A DNA stretch of 64,000 nucleotides from Acidobacteriota bacterium (lineage in GTDB: Bacteria; Acidobacteriota; Holophagae; Holophagales; Holophagaceae). A program made the position numbers and the translations under genes. Positions 34,949-44,433 of the stretch are shown here, piece by piece; the stretch's first letter is position 1, and the number at the start of each line of letters is the position of its first letter. The notes beneath the pieces are model-generated. The model ran no database searches. It was not told the DNA's origin and worked only from the letters and a program-made list of their open reading frames with translations. The DNA is taken from assembly GCA_016192145.1 (NCBI GenBank), contig JACPUT010000018.1, positions 372,001 through 436,000 on the forward strand, read 5' to 3'.

Positions 34949-36673
34949 TTAGCCCAGAAAGGCCTTCAAGGTCTTTGAGTAGCGGGGGTGGCGGATCTTG
35001 CGGAGGGCCTTGGATTCGATCTGCCGGATGCGCTCGCGGGTGACGGCGAACTCGCTGCCCACCTCCTCGAGGGTGTGCTCCGTGGACTCGTCGCCCACGC
35101 CGAAGCGCATGCGGAGGACCTTCTCCTCGCGTTCGGTGAGGGTCTTGAGCACGTTGCCCACGGTTTCCTTGAGGCGCTGCTGGACGACCTGATCCACGGG
35201 GGAGCTGACGCTCTTGTCCTCGATGAAATCCCCCAGGTGGGAATCCTCCTCCTCGCCGATGGGCGTTTCGAGGCTGATGGGCTCCTGGGCGATCTTCATG
35301 ACCTTGCGCACCTTGGACACGGGCATGTCCATGGCGTGGGCGATCTCCTCGACGGTGGCGTCGCGGTTCAGCTTCTGCAGCAGCTCGCGCTGGGTGCGGA
35401 TGAGCTTGTTGATCGTCTCGATCATGTGCACGGGGATGCGGATCGTGCGGGCCTGATCCGCGATGGCGCGGGTGATGGCCTGGCGGATCCACCACGTGGC
35501 ATAGGTGGAGAACTTGAAGCCGCGGCTGTACTCGAACTTGTCCACGGCCTTCATGAGCCCGATGTTGCCCTCCTGGATGAGGTCCAGGAACTGCAGGCCG
35601 CGGTTGGTGTAGCGCTTGGCGATGGACACCACGAGGCGGAGGTTGGCCTCGATGAGCTCGGCCTTGGCGGAACGGCTGATGGCCTCAGCGCCCTTGAGGG
35701 CGTTGAAGTCCTTGTGGAAGCCCTCGCTGACCGTTTCGTACTTCAGGAAGAACTCGGCGAGGGTGGCCTCGATGTGCTCCTGTTCCTGCTTGTAGCGCTC
35801 CTTCAGCTTGGCGAAGGCGGGGTTCTTCAGGCGGTCCTTCAGTTCCCGGATCTTGCGCTCGCCGGCCATGACCTGGGCGTGCTGCTGCGTGATCTTGTCG
35901 ATGAGGCGCGTGACGGCGAGGCTGTTGAGGCCCAACTTGCGCACCTGGCGGCCCACGCGGCCGCGGGCCAGCAGGATCTCCCGGTCCAGCTTGCGTTTCT
36001 TGGGCAGGGTCTTCTCGCCCTTGTCCACGAGCTTCTTGAGGTCCAGCAGCTCGCGCAGGGCTTGGTCATAGACGAGGAGCTTCTCGAACTGGTGGTGAAC
36101 GTGCTGGGTGGCGGAGGTGCTTTCGGCGTCCTCGTCCTCGTCCACGTCGTCGGAAAGGCCCACGACCTCGCGGATCTTGCCGGGGTTCTCCTTCAGCATC
36201 TTGCCGATGTCGATGAGGAGGCTGGCGGCCAGGCGGCTGTGGGAGAGCAGGCGCATGACGCTGCGGACGCCCACTTCGATGCGCTTGGCGATCTCGACCT
36301 CGTCCTCGCGCTTGAGGAGGGGCACGGTGCCCATCTCTTTGAGGTACATGCGGACGGGATCGTTGAACTTGTCGCCATCGGCGGAATCGAGATCGACGTC
36401 GCCTTCCTTCTCGCTCTTGGGGGCGGGTTCGGCGTGCGTGAATTCGGGCTCGATCTGCTCCTTGGCGAGGAGGGCCTCCTCCTCCGTTGCGCCGACGCCG
36501 ACGCCGAGGCGGGCGAAGAGCCCCATGAGGGCCTCGATGTCCGCGGGGGTGCTGGCCGAAGGCGGCAGGAAGGAATTCAGCTCATCCACCAGGATGTAGC
36601 CGCGATTCCGTCCGAGAGAGATGAGCGCCTTCGTCAGCTCGAAGTACGTATCCAAGTTGGGCATCGGAACCAT
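34949..36673 (-). CDS. rpoD: RNA polymerase primary sigma factor
   Basis: 574 residues, the housekeeping sigma-70. Region 1.1 is present at the N-terminus; region 1.2 is [19 protein letters not shown], region 2 includes [12 protein letters not shown] and [17 protein letters not shown], and region 4.2 ends [20 protein letters not shown] non-conserved insert lies between 1.2 and 2. GAGG precedes ATG 36673. It follows dnaG on the same strand, the classic macromolecular-synthesis order (rpsU is absent), with its own likely promoter in the 142-bp gap. Confidence 0.98.
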   Translation of the reverse strand: MVPMPNLDTYFELTKALISLGRNRGYILVDELNSFLPPSASTPADIEALMGLFARLGVGVGATEEEALLAKEQIEPEFTHAEPAPKSEKEGDVDLDSADGDKFNDPVRMYLKEMGTVPLLKREDEVEIAKRIEVGVRSVMRLLSHSRLAASLLIDIGKMLKENPGKIREVVGLSDDVDEDEDAESTSATQHVHHQFEKLLVYDQALRELLDLKKLVDKGEKTLPKKRKLDREILLARGRVGRQVRKLGLNSLAVTRLIDKITQQHAQVMAGERKIRELKDRLKNPAFAKLKERYKQEQEHIEATLAEFFLKYETVSEGFHKDFNALKGAEAISRSAKAELIEANLRLVVSIAKRYTNRGLQFLDLIQEGNIGLMKAVDKFEYSRGFKFSTYATWWIRQAITRAIADQARTIRIPVHMIETINKLIRTQRELLQKLNRDATVEEIAHAMDMPVSKVRKVMKIAQEPISLETPIGEEEDSHLGDFIEDKSVSSPVDQVVQQRLKETVGNVLKTLTEREEKVLRMRFGVGDESTEHTLEEVGSEFAVTRERIRQIESKALRKIRHPRYSKTLKAFLG

Positions 36674-36765
36674 TCAAACCTCAAAGGTGGACCTGCTGGC
36701 CGATCCCTGTGATCGGGGTCGGGGCACACTCCCGGCATATTGCCTGGAGCGGTCCAGAACCTATC

Positions 36766-36793
36766 AGTATAGAGAATCCCTTAAAAACGGCAA
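36766..36793 (-). promoter_or_regulatory. Probable sigma-70 promoter of rpoD
   Basis: On the minus strand TTGCCG and TATACT are separated by 16 bp, about 95 bp before the rpoD start codon. This would allow rpoD to be expressed separately from dnaG. Confidence 0.6.
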
Positions 36794-36815
36794 GGGCGAC
36801 GGGTTCGGAGGCGGC

Positions 36816-38540
36816 CTACCGGCCCTTCATGGATTGGGCCAATCGGCTTTTGCGCACAAGCAATTCGGCCATTCTCCCCTCCAGCCGGGAACTCATCCCC
36901 GGCTCCCCCTGGGTGCGGGGGTCGGCCAATTGGCGCTGGAGAGCCTGGAGCTCCCGCATGACGTAGGCGTTCTCCAATTTCAGCCGGGTTGATTCAGGGT
37001 TGGCCATGGCCTCCGGAGCATCCCGGCGTGAAAGGTCGGCTTCCAGGGCGCGGGCGATTTGGAGCACCTCTGGCGGCAGCAGTCCGTCATCGCCTTCTGA
37101 ATCCAACAGGGCCTGCAGGATGGGGGCGCCGGATAGCGCCTCCCACCATGCGGAAGGCCAGGAGTCGACCTCGGAGGCGTGGCCCGCCCGTGCCAGAAGC
37201 ACGAGGGCGCGGATCTGCTCATCCAGGGCCAGGTTCGCGGGCATGGCCAGCTCGGGTTCCGCCGGGGCCGCGGCGCCGCCCCGCTTCCAGACCCGTTCCA
37301 CCTCCTGCATGGGCAGTTGGAGCTGGTGGGCGAGGCTCACCAGCACCTCGCGGTTCTCGGCCGTGCGGGGCAGGTAGGGGATGAACTCCGAGAGATCCTT
37401 GAAGGCCTCCATGCGGTCCCGGATGCTGCGCATGTCCTTGCCATCCATGGACCGGTTGATGACGAAGGAGGTCCAATCCGCGGCCTGGCGAAGCAGATCC
37501 CGGAAGGCTTCGGCGCCCATGCGGAGGCACCAGGTATCGGGATCCTCGCCCTGGGGCAGTTCCAGCAGACGGATCTCGAACCCGTGGGGCAGCGCCATGC
37601 GCAGGGTGCGATCCATGGCGCGACGGCCCGCGGCGTCGCCGTCGAAGCAGAGGATGAGGCGACGGGAGAAGCGGCCGATCTGCTTGAGGTGTTCTTCCGT
37701 GAGGCTCGTGCCCATGGGCGCCACGGCCGCGTGGATGCCCTGCTGATGCAGCTGGAGCACGTCGAAGTAGCCCTCGACGATGAGGGCGCCATCCCGCATC
37801 TGGCCCTTGGCGCGGTGGAAGCCGAAGAGGGTCTCGCCCTTCTTGAAGAGCGCCGTTTCCCGGGTGTTCATGTACTTGGGTTTGATGTCCCCCCAGGCCC
37901 GGCCGGCGAAGGCCACGATCCGCCCCCGGGCATCATGGATGGGCAGCGTGAGGCGGTCCCGGAGGAAGTCGATGAGGGTGCCGCGCTCCGTGCGGCTCAC
38001 GAGCCCGGCCTGTTCCAGCAGTTCACCGGAGAAGCCGAGGCCCTTCAGGTGCTCGATGAGGCGGTCCCAGGAATCCGGCGCCACCCCGAAGCCTGCCTCC
38101 TTGCCAAAGGCTTCCTGGATGCCGCGATCCTTCAGGTAGGCGCGGCCCGCGCCATGGCGCTCCAGTTCCCGCTCGAAGAAGGCTTGGGCTGCGTCCAAGG
38201 CGCTGCGCAGCCGCGTCTCCGCATCCACTTCCTCGGAAGAGCGCTCCCGCTGCTTCGGCATCTCGATGCCCGCATGGCGCGCCAGGGTCTCCAGAGCCTC
38301 GGGGAAGGTCATGCCCTCCCGCTCCATGAGCCAGGAGAAGGCATCGCCGTGCTTTCCGCACCCGAAGCAGTGGAAGAAACCCTTTTCGGGCACCACCTGG
38401 AAACTGGGGGACCGCTCGGCGTGGAAGGGGCAGAGGCCCGTCCAGGAGGCCCCGGCCTTCTTCAGCTTCACCGCCTGGCCCACGAGGGCCAGAAGGTCGG
38501 TGGCGTCCTTGACGCGGTTAACGAGTTCTCTGTCTTTCAT
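36816..38540 (-). CDS. dnaG: DNA primase
   Basis: 574 residues. The CHC2-type zinc site is C37, H40, C58 and C61 (GLCPFHAERSP and FFHCFGCGKHGD). The Toprim catalytic core has EGYFDVLQLHQQG and LCFDGDAAGRRA. A helical C-terminal region for helicase binding follows. No Shine-Dalgarno sequence is seen: the bases right before ATG 38540 belong to a heptad repeat array. It makes RNA primers for replication. Confidence 0.97.
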   Translation of the reverse strand: MKDRELVNRVKDATDLLALVGQAVKLKKAGASWTGLCPFHAERSPSFQVVPEKGFFHCFGCGKHGDAFSWLMEREGMTFPEALETLARHAGIEMPKQRERSSEEVDAETRLRSALDAAQAFFERELERHGAGRAYLKDRGIQEAFGKEAGFGVAPDSWDRLIEHLKGLGFSGELLEQAGLVSRTERGTLIDFLRDRLTLPIHDARGRIVAFAGRAWGDIKPKYMNTRETALFKKGETLFGFHRAKGQMRDGALIVEGYFDVLQLHQQGIHAAVAPMGTSLTEEHLKQIGRFSRRLILCFDGDAAGRRAMDRTLRMALPHGFEIRLLELPQGEDPDTWCLRMGAEAFRDLLRQAADWTSFVINRSMDGKDMRSIRDRMEAFKDLSEFIPYLPRTAENREVLVSLAHQLQLPMQEVERVWKRGGAAAPAEPELAMPANLALDEQIRALVLLARAGHASEVDSWPSAWWEALSGAPILQALLDSEGDDGLLPPEVLQIARALEADLSRRDAPEAMANPESTRLKLENAYVMRELQALQRQLADPRTQGEPGMSSRLEGRMAELLVRKSRLAQSMKGR

Positions 38541-38543
38541 CTG

Positions 38544-38648
38544 GGCTTTCGGCTTTGGACTCTAGGCTCTTGCTGGCTCCGTCCCATCAGGTCCATTCGG
38601 CCGTGGTGGGTCGGCGCCAGCCAGAGCCCAAAGCCGAGAGCCAAGAGA
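38544..38648. repeat. Opposed heptad arrays between the LeuA-like gene and dnaG
   Basis: About four units of GGCTYTN (38544-38571, e.g. GGCTTTC, GGCTTTG, GGCTCTT) face four units of the complement (38621-38648: CCAGAGC, CCAAAGC, CGAGAGC, CAAGAGA). One array begins 3 bp from the dnaG start codon and the other ends at the stop codon of the LeuA-like gene, so the element fills the whole gap. Confidence 0.7.
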
Positions 38649-39857
38649 CTATAAGAGTGCCCTGATCTCATCATCCGTGAGCACCCGCGAGCTCTGCTTC
38701 GCTTTCCCGAGGATCCGCTCGATGCGCTCGGGGCTCGTGTCGTGGCCGTTGCTCTCGAGCCAGTAGATGACGTTGGAGTGGCCGGCCACGGGGCCGATCT
38801 CGATCTCCTGGCGCCGATTCACGAGGGCGGCGGGGACGCCGCTGTAGACGGCATCCGCGAGCTCCGTATCGCCCCGGCGCAGGGCCTTCACGATGGCCGC
38901 CGCGTGGACGCCGGTGCCGGTGCGGAAGGCGTCGCGGCCCAGCAGGGGATAGTTGGCGGGGATCTCGAAGCCGCAGAGCTCGGCCACGCGGTCCGCCAGG
39001 CCGGGAAGGTCCGTGAGGTCCGCCTCCAGGTAGCCCATGAGGATGAGGTTCATCATGAGCTGATCGAGCGCCACGTTGCCGCAGCGCTCACCGATGCCCA
39101 GGATGCTCCCGTGGAGGCGGTCGGCCCCGGCTTCGAAGGCCGCGATGGCGTTGGCCACCCCCACGCCGCGGTCGTTGTGGCCGTGCCAGTCCAGGCGGAT
39201 GTGGCCATAGCCCTTGAGCACGTCCTCCTTGATGAAGCCCACGAGGTTGCGCACGCCTTCGGGGGTCGCGTGGCCGCAGGTGTCCGACAGGCAGATGGCC
39301 GAGGCGCCCTCGTCGATGGCGGCGGAGTAGATGGCCTTCAGCACTTCGGGCCGGGCCCGGGTCGTATCCTCGGTCACCATCATCACGGGGATGTGGTTCC
39401 GGCGGCAAAAGCTGATGGACTGGCGCACGGTGGCGACGAGGAAGCCCAGATCCCACCCCTCCACATCCATGCGGACGGGGCTGGAGCCCAGGAAGGCGCC
39501 CGCCTCGAGGGGGATGCCCACCCGCTGTTGGATCTCTGCGATGGGCCGGAGGTCGGCTTCCAAAGTTCGCACGGCGGCGTTGGGATGCACGGGGAGGCGG
39601 TGATCGCGCACCTCCACCATGAGGGCCTTCACGGCGGCCAGGGCCTTGGGGCCGGCGCCGGGCATGCCCAGGTCTAATCCATGGACGCCCAGGCGGGAGA
39701 TGCGATGGAGGAGATCCCGTTTGGCGGAGATATCGGGATCCGTCACGGAGGGGCTCTGGAGCCCGTCGCGGAGGGTTTCGTCGTTCAGCTGGGGCCGACG
39801 GCCACCCGGAGGGGGCAGGGGGCGGTTCCAGTCGTGGATCAGGTCTTCAAGGGTCAT
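38649..39857 (-). CDS. LeuA-family (2-isopropylmalate synthase-like) enzyme
   Basis: A 402-residue HMGL-like Claisen-condensing enzyme. The TIM barrel has the metal and acyl-CoA site motif NDETLRDGLQSP and the HGHNDRG metal motif. The length fits catalytic plus linker regions without the LeuA allosteric dimer domain, so it should not be leucine-regulated as LeuA is. The N-terminus is unusual. It may be homocitrate-, citramalate- or isopropylmalate-forming; no other leu or lys genes are nearby to decide. Confidence 0.85.
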   Translation of the reverse strand: MTLEDLIHDWNRPLPPPGGRRPQLNDETLRDGLQSPSVTDPDISAKRDLLHRISRLGVHGLDLGMPGAGPKALAAVKALMVEVRDHRLPVHPNAAVRTLEADLRPIAEIQQRVGIPLEAGAFLGSSPVRMDVEGWDLGFLVATVRQSISFCRRNHIPVMMVTEDTTRARPEVLKAIYSAAIDEGASAICLSDTCGHATPEGVRNLVGFIKEDVLKGYGHIRLDWHGHNDRGVGVANAIAAFEAGADRLHGSILGIGERCGNVALDQLMMNLILMGYLEADLTDLPGLADRVAELCGFEIPANYPLLGRDAFRTGTGVHAAAIVKALRRGDTELADAVYSGVPAALVNRRQEIEIGPVAGHSNVIYWLESNGHDTSPERIERILGKAKQSSRVLTDDEIRALL

Positions 39858-39878
39858 GGGGTCAGCGGTGCGCGGGGC

Positions 39879-41381
39879 TCACAAGGTGGTCTCCAAGACT
39901 ACCCGGACGGGGCGTCCCAGCAGCTGCACGAGGAGGGATCCCTTGGAATCCAGGGCCTCCAGCTCGGGGCCCAGCTCCCCGCTACCCCGGATCCGGAAGG
40001 TCAGGGCGGGTTCCCCGTCCTCCAGGGACACGCCCGTCACGGATTGCCTCCGGCGGCGATCCAGGGCGTCCGCGGCCCGGAGGATGCCGGTCAGCTTGCG
40101 CACGGTGTCCCGGTGCCAGGGGGGCAGGTTCCGGAAGGCCTCGTGCTTTTCCGGATCGGGGTCTTTCCCCCGGTGATGGCGCACCACCTGGGCCAGGATC
40201 TCCACCTCCTCGGGCCAGAACCCGGGCAGGGTGGCGGCGCGCAGGAGGTAGGCACCGTGCTTGTGGTGGCCCTTCTCGGCGATGGAGAACCCGATGTCGT
40301 GCAGGCGGCTCGCGTGCTGCAGCCACTCCCGTTCCCGTTCGCCCAGCTCGAACCAGGGCTGCACGGCCAGGAAGAGCTGATCCGCCAGATCGCTCACGTG
40401 GCGGCTGTGGCCGGGATCGGGGTCGTGGCGAATGGCCAGGGCTTCCACGGAAGCGCGGCGGCGCTCGGCCAGGGGCGGGATCGCGGCGCCGCCATGGGCG
40501 AGGGCATCCCAGATCATCCCTTCCCGGAGGCCCACCGGGAGGTGCTGCACCGGGGGGTTGCCCAGCCAATCCAGGAGGGCGGCCGCCCAGGCGGCGCCGA
40601 CATGGAGCACTTCCGCCCGTTTTGGGGGGACGCCAAGGCGGAGCCGGCCCGCCGCGTCCGTGGACCAGAGCTTCTTCTTGAATCGTCGCAGCTGTGCGGC
40701 ATCGAAGCGCACGGTGCCCGAGGATCCCGAGGCCAGATCCTCCAGCGTGCCGCTGGTTCCGAGGATGAGGATGGGCGCGGGGAGGCCGGCGGGCAGGCCC
40801 TTCCCCGCCTTCTTGAGCACCTTCCGCGTGAACCGGCGAAGGCGTTTAAGGTCGGCCAGCGTGGGCGGATTCTCCGTGGGGCAGGCCTCCGCCAGGCGCT
40901 GGAGGCCGAAGGGGATGGACGTGGAGGCCAGCGCCCGGCCGCCCTCCACCCAGGTGAGTTCGGTGCTCCCACCGCCGATGTCCACGAGGGTGGCGGGGCC
41001 CTCCGGGAAGGGGATCGCATGGCTCACGGCCAGGTGGATGAGGCGCGCCTCCTCCTCGCCGCTGATGATGCGGATAGGGATGCCCAGGCGGGCGGCCTCC
41101 CGCAGGAAGTCGGGGGCATTGCGGGCATCCCGCAGGGCCGCGGTGCCGCAGGCCATCACGGTGTCGCAGTGGAAGCCCTCGATGACCTGGGCCATGAGGG
41201 CGAGGGCCTCCAGACCTTCCCGGAAGGCCTCCGGGTTGATCTCCCCGGTCTGGGCGTTCCCGCGCGCGAGGCGCACCATGGCCTTCTCCCGGGTGAGCAC
41301 CCGCTGGTTGCCGACGGAGTCCACTTCCACCACCACCAGGTGGAGGGAATTGGAACCTACGTCAAGGGCGGCGATGCGCAT
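39879..41381 (-). CDS. ppx: Exopolyphosphatase / guanosine pentaphosphatase family protein with HD domain
   Basis: 500 residues. The N-terminal actin-like fold has MRIAALDVGSNSLHLVV and the second phosphate loop DIGGGSTEL, with ISGEEEARL between. The C-terminal third is an HD-type domain (RHVSDLADQL, ASRLHDIGFSI, VVRHHRG). Ppx and GppA cannot be separated by sequence alone; either role concerns polyphosphate or (p)ppGpp turnover. Divergent from the P-type ATPase gene. Confidence 0.92.
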   Translation of the reverse strand: MRIAALDVGSNSLHLVVVEVDSVGNQRVLTREKAMVRLARGNAQTGEINPEAFREGLEALALMAQVIEGFHCDTVMACGTAALRDARNAPDFLREAARLGIPIRIISGEEEARLIHLAVSHAIPFPEGPATLVDIGGGSTELTWVEGGRALASTSIPFGLQRLAEACPTENPPTLADLKRLRRFTRKVLKKAGKGLPAGLPAPILILGTSGTLEDLASGSSGTVRFDAAQLRRFKKKLWSTDAAGRLRLGVPPKRAEVLHVGAAWAAALLDWLGNPPVQHLPVGLREGMIWDALAHGGAAIPPLAERRRASVEALAIRHDPDPGHSRHVSDLADQLFLAVQPWFELGEREREWLQHASRLHDIGFSIAEKGHHKHGAYLLRAATLPGFWPEEVEILAQVVRHHRGKDPDPEKHEAFRNLPPWHRDTVRKLTGILRAADALDRRRRQSVTGVSLEDGEPALTFRIRGSGELGPELEALDSKGSLLVQLLGRPVRVVLETTL

Positions 41382-41415
41382 ACTTCACGGTAGATCGGAG
41401 GCCGGGGCCGGCTCC

Positions 41416-44067
41416 ATGCATTTCCATCTGCTTTCCATGGAAGAAGCGCTTGCGGGGCTGCGCAGCTCCCCGGAGGGCTTGACCTCGGAGGAGGCCGGCC
41501 GGCGCCTGGCGGAATTCGGGCCAAACCGCGTGGCGCCGGTTCGGAGCAGGTCGCTGGCCTGGGAACTGGTGCGGCAGTTCGTCCACTTCTTCGCGCTCGT
41601 CCTATGGGTGGCGGCGGGCCTCTGCTTTCTGGCGGAGTGGCGGGATCCCGGCGGGGGCATGGCCAAGCTGGGGGTGGCCATCCTCGTGGTGATCCTCGTG
41701 AACGGGCTCTTCGCCTTCTGGCAGGAGGCCAAGGCGGAAGAGGCGGTGCGGGGCCTGGAGGCCCTGCTGCCGATGGAGGTCCTCGTCACCCGGAACGGCC
41801 GCCTGGTTCAGCTGGGGGCGGAAGCCCTCGTGCCCGGGGACGTGGTGGTGCTGGAGGATGGCGACCTGGTGCCAGCGGATGTGCGCCTGCTGGAAGGCTT
41901 CGGCCTGATGGTCAACGCGGCGGTGCTCACGGGCGAATCCGTGCCTTTGCCCCGGGACCTCCGGGCCGAGACCGAAACCAATCCGCTTCGGGCGCGCAAC
42001 GTGCTCCTGGCGGGCACTTCCATCGTCTCGGGGCAAGGGAAGGGCCTCGTGTACGCCACGGGCATGCGGACGGAGTTCGGTCGGATCGCGGGGTTGACGC
42101 AGGTGGTCGAAGGAAGGACCGGCGGTCTGCAGCGCGAGATCGCGCGGGTGAGCCGCACCATCGCCCTGCTGGCCCTGGCCATCGGAGGGACCTTCTTCCT
42201 GCTGGGGCGCACGCTCGGCCTCACCTTCTGGCAGAACCTCGTGTTCGCCGTGGGCATCATCGTGGCCAACGTCCCGGAGGGCCTGTTGCCCACGGTGACC
42301 TTGGCCCTGGCCATGGCCAGCCAGCGGATGGCCAGCCGGAACGCCCTCGTCCGCAACCTGCCCACCGTGGAGACCCTGGGCGCGGCCACGGTGATCTGCA
42401 CGGACAAGACGGGCACCCTCACTCAAAACCGCATGGTCGTGCGCCGGATCTACGCGGATGGGCGACTCACGGAAGTGGAAGGTACGGCCATCCCAACGGC
42501 GGGCCCGGCCCGCCTATTCGAGGGCGCCCGGAGGTGCCAGACCCTGAAGGGTGGACCTGGCGCCTGGCACGGCGACCCCATGGAAGTGGCCCTGTTGGAG
42601 TTGGGGGGATCCGCGCAGGGAGCGGCTGAATCCTGGGTGCGGGTGGATGAGGTGCCTTTCGATTCCGATCGGCGGAGATTGAGCGTGCTGCTTCGGGCTC
42701 CGGAGGGGCTGTTGCTCCACAGCAAGGGTGCCCTGGAAGCCCTGCTGCCGCTCTGCACGCGGGTGGAGGAGACGGGAAGGGTGCGCCCCCTTTCCGAGGC
42801 GGATCGGCATCGGTACCTGGAGATGCAGGGCGGGATGGCCACCCAGGGCTTGCGGGTGCTGGCCTTCGCCTGGCGCTCCGTGGAGGAGGGTACGGCCCGG
42901 GAGGAACTGGAGCGGGATCTGGTGCTCACGGGTTTGGTGGGCCTGGAGGACCCCCCCCGGCCGGAGGTGCCGGCGGCCCTCGCCACCTGCCGCGCGGCGG
43001 GCATCCGCGTCTTCATGGTCACGGGGGATCATCCCCTCACGGCCCTCGCGGTGGCCCGCCAGATCGGCCTGGTGAGCAAGGAGGACGCCCGGGTGATCAC
43101 GGGAGAGGAGCTGCGTCGCCTTCCGGACGTTCAGCTGCAGCTGTTGCTGGATGGGCAGGAGCTCGTCTTTGCAAGGCTCGACGCGGATCAGAAACACCAG
43201 ATCGTGAAGGTGCTTCAGCGGAAGGGGGAAGTGGTGGCCGTCACCGGGGACGGCGTGAATGATGCACCGGCCCTGAAGGCGGCGGATATCGGGGTGGCCA
43301 TGGGGCGTTCCGGCACGGAGGTGGCCCGCCAGGCGGCGGACCTCGTGCTGGCGGACGACAACTTCGCCAGCATCGTGGCCGCGGTGGAGGAAGGCCGGGC
43401 CATCTACACCAACATCCGCCGCTTCCTCACCTACCACATGACGTCCAATTGCGGCGAGTTGATGCCCTACCTGGCCTTCGTGCTCTTCCGCATCCCGCTG
43501 CCCCTCACCATCCTCCAGATCCTCGCCATCGACCTGGGCACGGATATGGTGCCCGCCCTGGCCCTGGGCGCCGAGCGGCCGGGCCCGGAAGTCATGTCCC
43601 AACCTCCGAGACCTCGGAACGAACGGCTGCTCAACGGGCAAGGCTTGGCCCGCTCCTACGGCGTGCTGGGCCTCGTGGAAGGGGCCGCGGGCCTCGCCGC
43701 CTTCGCCACGGTGCTCAAGTTGGGCGGATGGCAGTGGGGGCAGGTCCTGATCGCTTCCGACCCCCTCTACCTCCGCGCCACCACCGCCTGTCTCAGCGGC
43801 ATCATCGTGATGCAGATGGTGGCCGTCTTCCTATGCCGGCATGAATCCCGCTCGGTCTTCCTCCCGGGCGGCGGCTGGAATCGGCTGCTGCTCGTGGGCG
43901 TGGGATTGGAGCTGGTCGTCCTGCTGGCCCTCAACCACGCCCCCTTCGTCCAGCGGGCCCTGGGCACGGCGGCGATCCCCGGGGCCGCCTGGGTGGTGCT
44001 CATCCCCTTCGTCGTGCTGATGGTCGCGTTGGAGGAGGGGCGGAAGGCCTGGGCGCGACGCGAATGA
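41416..44067 (+). CDS. P-type cation-transporting ATPase, Na+/K+-ATPase-like
   Basis: 883 residues. Actuator motif LTGES; phosphorylation motif DKTGTLT with Asp330; hinge GDGVNDAPALKAADIGVAMG. The helix-4 motif NVPEGLLPTVTLALA and the C-terminal LPLTILQILAIDLGTDMVPALALG closely resemble type II Na+/K+- and H+/K+-ATPases rather than SERCA or heavy-metal pumps. No heavy-metal domain. Ion cannot be fixed from sequence; Na+, K+ or Ca2+ are possible. ATG 41416 has only a distant GGAGG; ATG 41437 is the alternative. Confidence 0.93.
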   Translation: MHFHLLSMEEALAGLRSSPEGLTSEEAGRRLAEFGPNRVAPVRSRSLAWELVRQFVHFFALVLWVAAGLCFLAEWRDPGGGMAKLGVAILVVILVNGLFAFWQEAKAEEAVRGLEALLPMEVLVTRNGRLVQLGAEALVPGDVVVLEDGDLVPADVRLLEGFGLMVNAAVLTGESVPLPRDLRAETETNPLRARNVLLAGTSIVSGQGKGLVYATGMRTEFGRIAGLTQVVEGRTGGLQREIARVSRTIALLALAIGGTFFLLGRTLGLTFWQNLVFAVGIIVANVPEGLLPTVTLALAMASQRMASRNALVRNLPTVETLGAATVICTDKTGTLTQNRMVVRRIYADGRLTEVEGTAIPTAGPARLFEGARRCQTLKGGPGAWHGDPMEVALLELGGSAQGAAESWVRVDEVPFDSDRRRLSVLLRAPEGLLLHSKGALEALLPLCTRVEETGRVRPLSEADRHRYLEMQGGMATQGLRVLAFAWRSVEEGTAREELERDLVLTGLVGLEDPPRPEVPAALATCRAAGIRVFMVTGDHPLTALAVARQIGLVSKEDARVITGEELRRLPDVQLQLLLDGQELVFARLDADQKHQIVKVLQRKGEVVAVTGDGVNDAPALKAADIGVAMGRSGTEVARQAADLVLADDNFASIVAAVEEGRAIYTNIRRFLTYHMTSNCGELMPYLAFVLFRIPLPLTILQILAIDLGTDMVPALALGAERPGPEVMSQPPRPRNERLLNGQGLARSYGVLGLVEGAAGLAAFATVLKLGGWQWGQVLIASDPLYLRATTACLSGIIVMQMVAVFLCRHESRSVFLPGGGWNRLLLVGVGLELVVLLALNHAPFVQRALGTAAIPGAAWVVLIPFVVLMVALEEGRKAWARRE

Positions 44068-44433
44068 AGCGCCAGGCCCAAGGGGCCGAACGCCATGAGG
44101 CGAGAGCTGAACATGCCGCAGGAAAAAAATAAAAAAGGGTTAGCCGCAAAAACACAAAACTTACAAAAGAAACTTCGGTGGCTGCGGCCAGGTTCGCGGC
44201 TCTAAAGGTCTTTGTTTTTGTGCCTTTTGTGTCCTTTGTGGCTAGTTCAATTTTTTAGGTGCGGCCTGCTTTTCTGAGTGCAAATGCCCTATGTGACCGG
44301 CCTTCCCTTGTCAATGCGCGTGGCGCCTTGGCGCTGAACCCATGATTCGGATTGTCCCGAAGCACCCATCGCCCAGGACGGCCCGTCAAAAAGCCCCGGG
44401 TTTCCCCGGGGCTCATCCTGGTGCGCGATCGAT
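44068..44433. repeat. Gene-free 366 bp with a long A/T-rich imperfect inverted repeat
   Basis: No gene is seen here. An imperfect inverted repeat spans about 44130-44256: TAGCCGCAAAAACACAAAAC near 44141 is matched by CTTTTGTGTCCTTTGTGGCTA at 44224-44244, with A-runs and T-runs outside. Composition is far more A/T-rich than the surrounding genes. It lies between two convergent genes; the terminator at 44392-44413 follows. Confidence 0.6.
44392..44413 (-). terminator. Terminator of the S9 peptidase gene
   Basis: On the minus strand AGCCCCGGG and CCCGGGGCT form a 9-bp stem with a 4-nt loop, followed by TTTT. It lies 20 bp after the stop codon. Confidence 0.8.

Noticed and set aside
40432-41415. 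N-terminal 328-residue extension of the P-type ATPase frame
   Set aside because: It is antisense to the ppx gene and has no homology-like motifs; the ATPase family start is at 41416.
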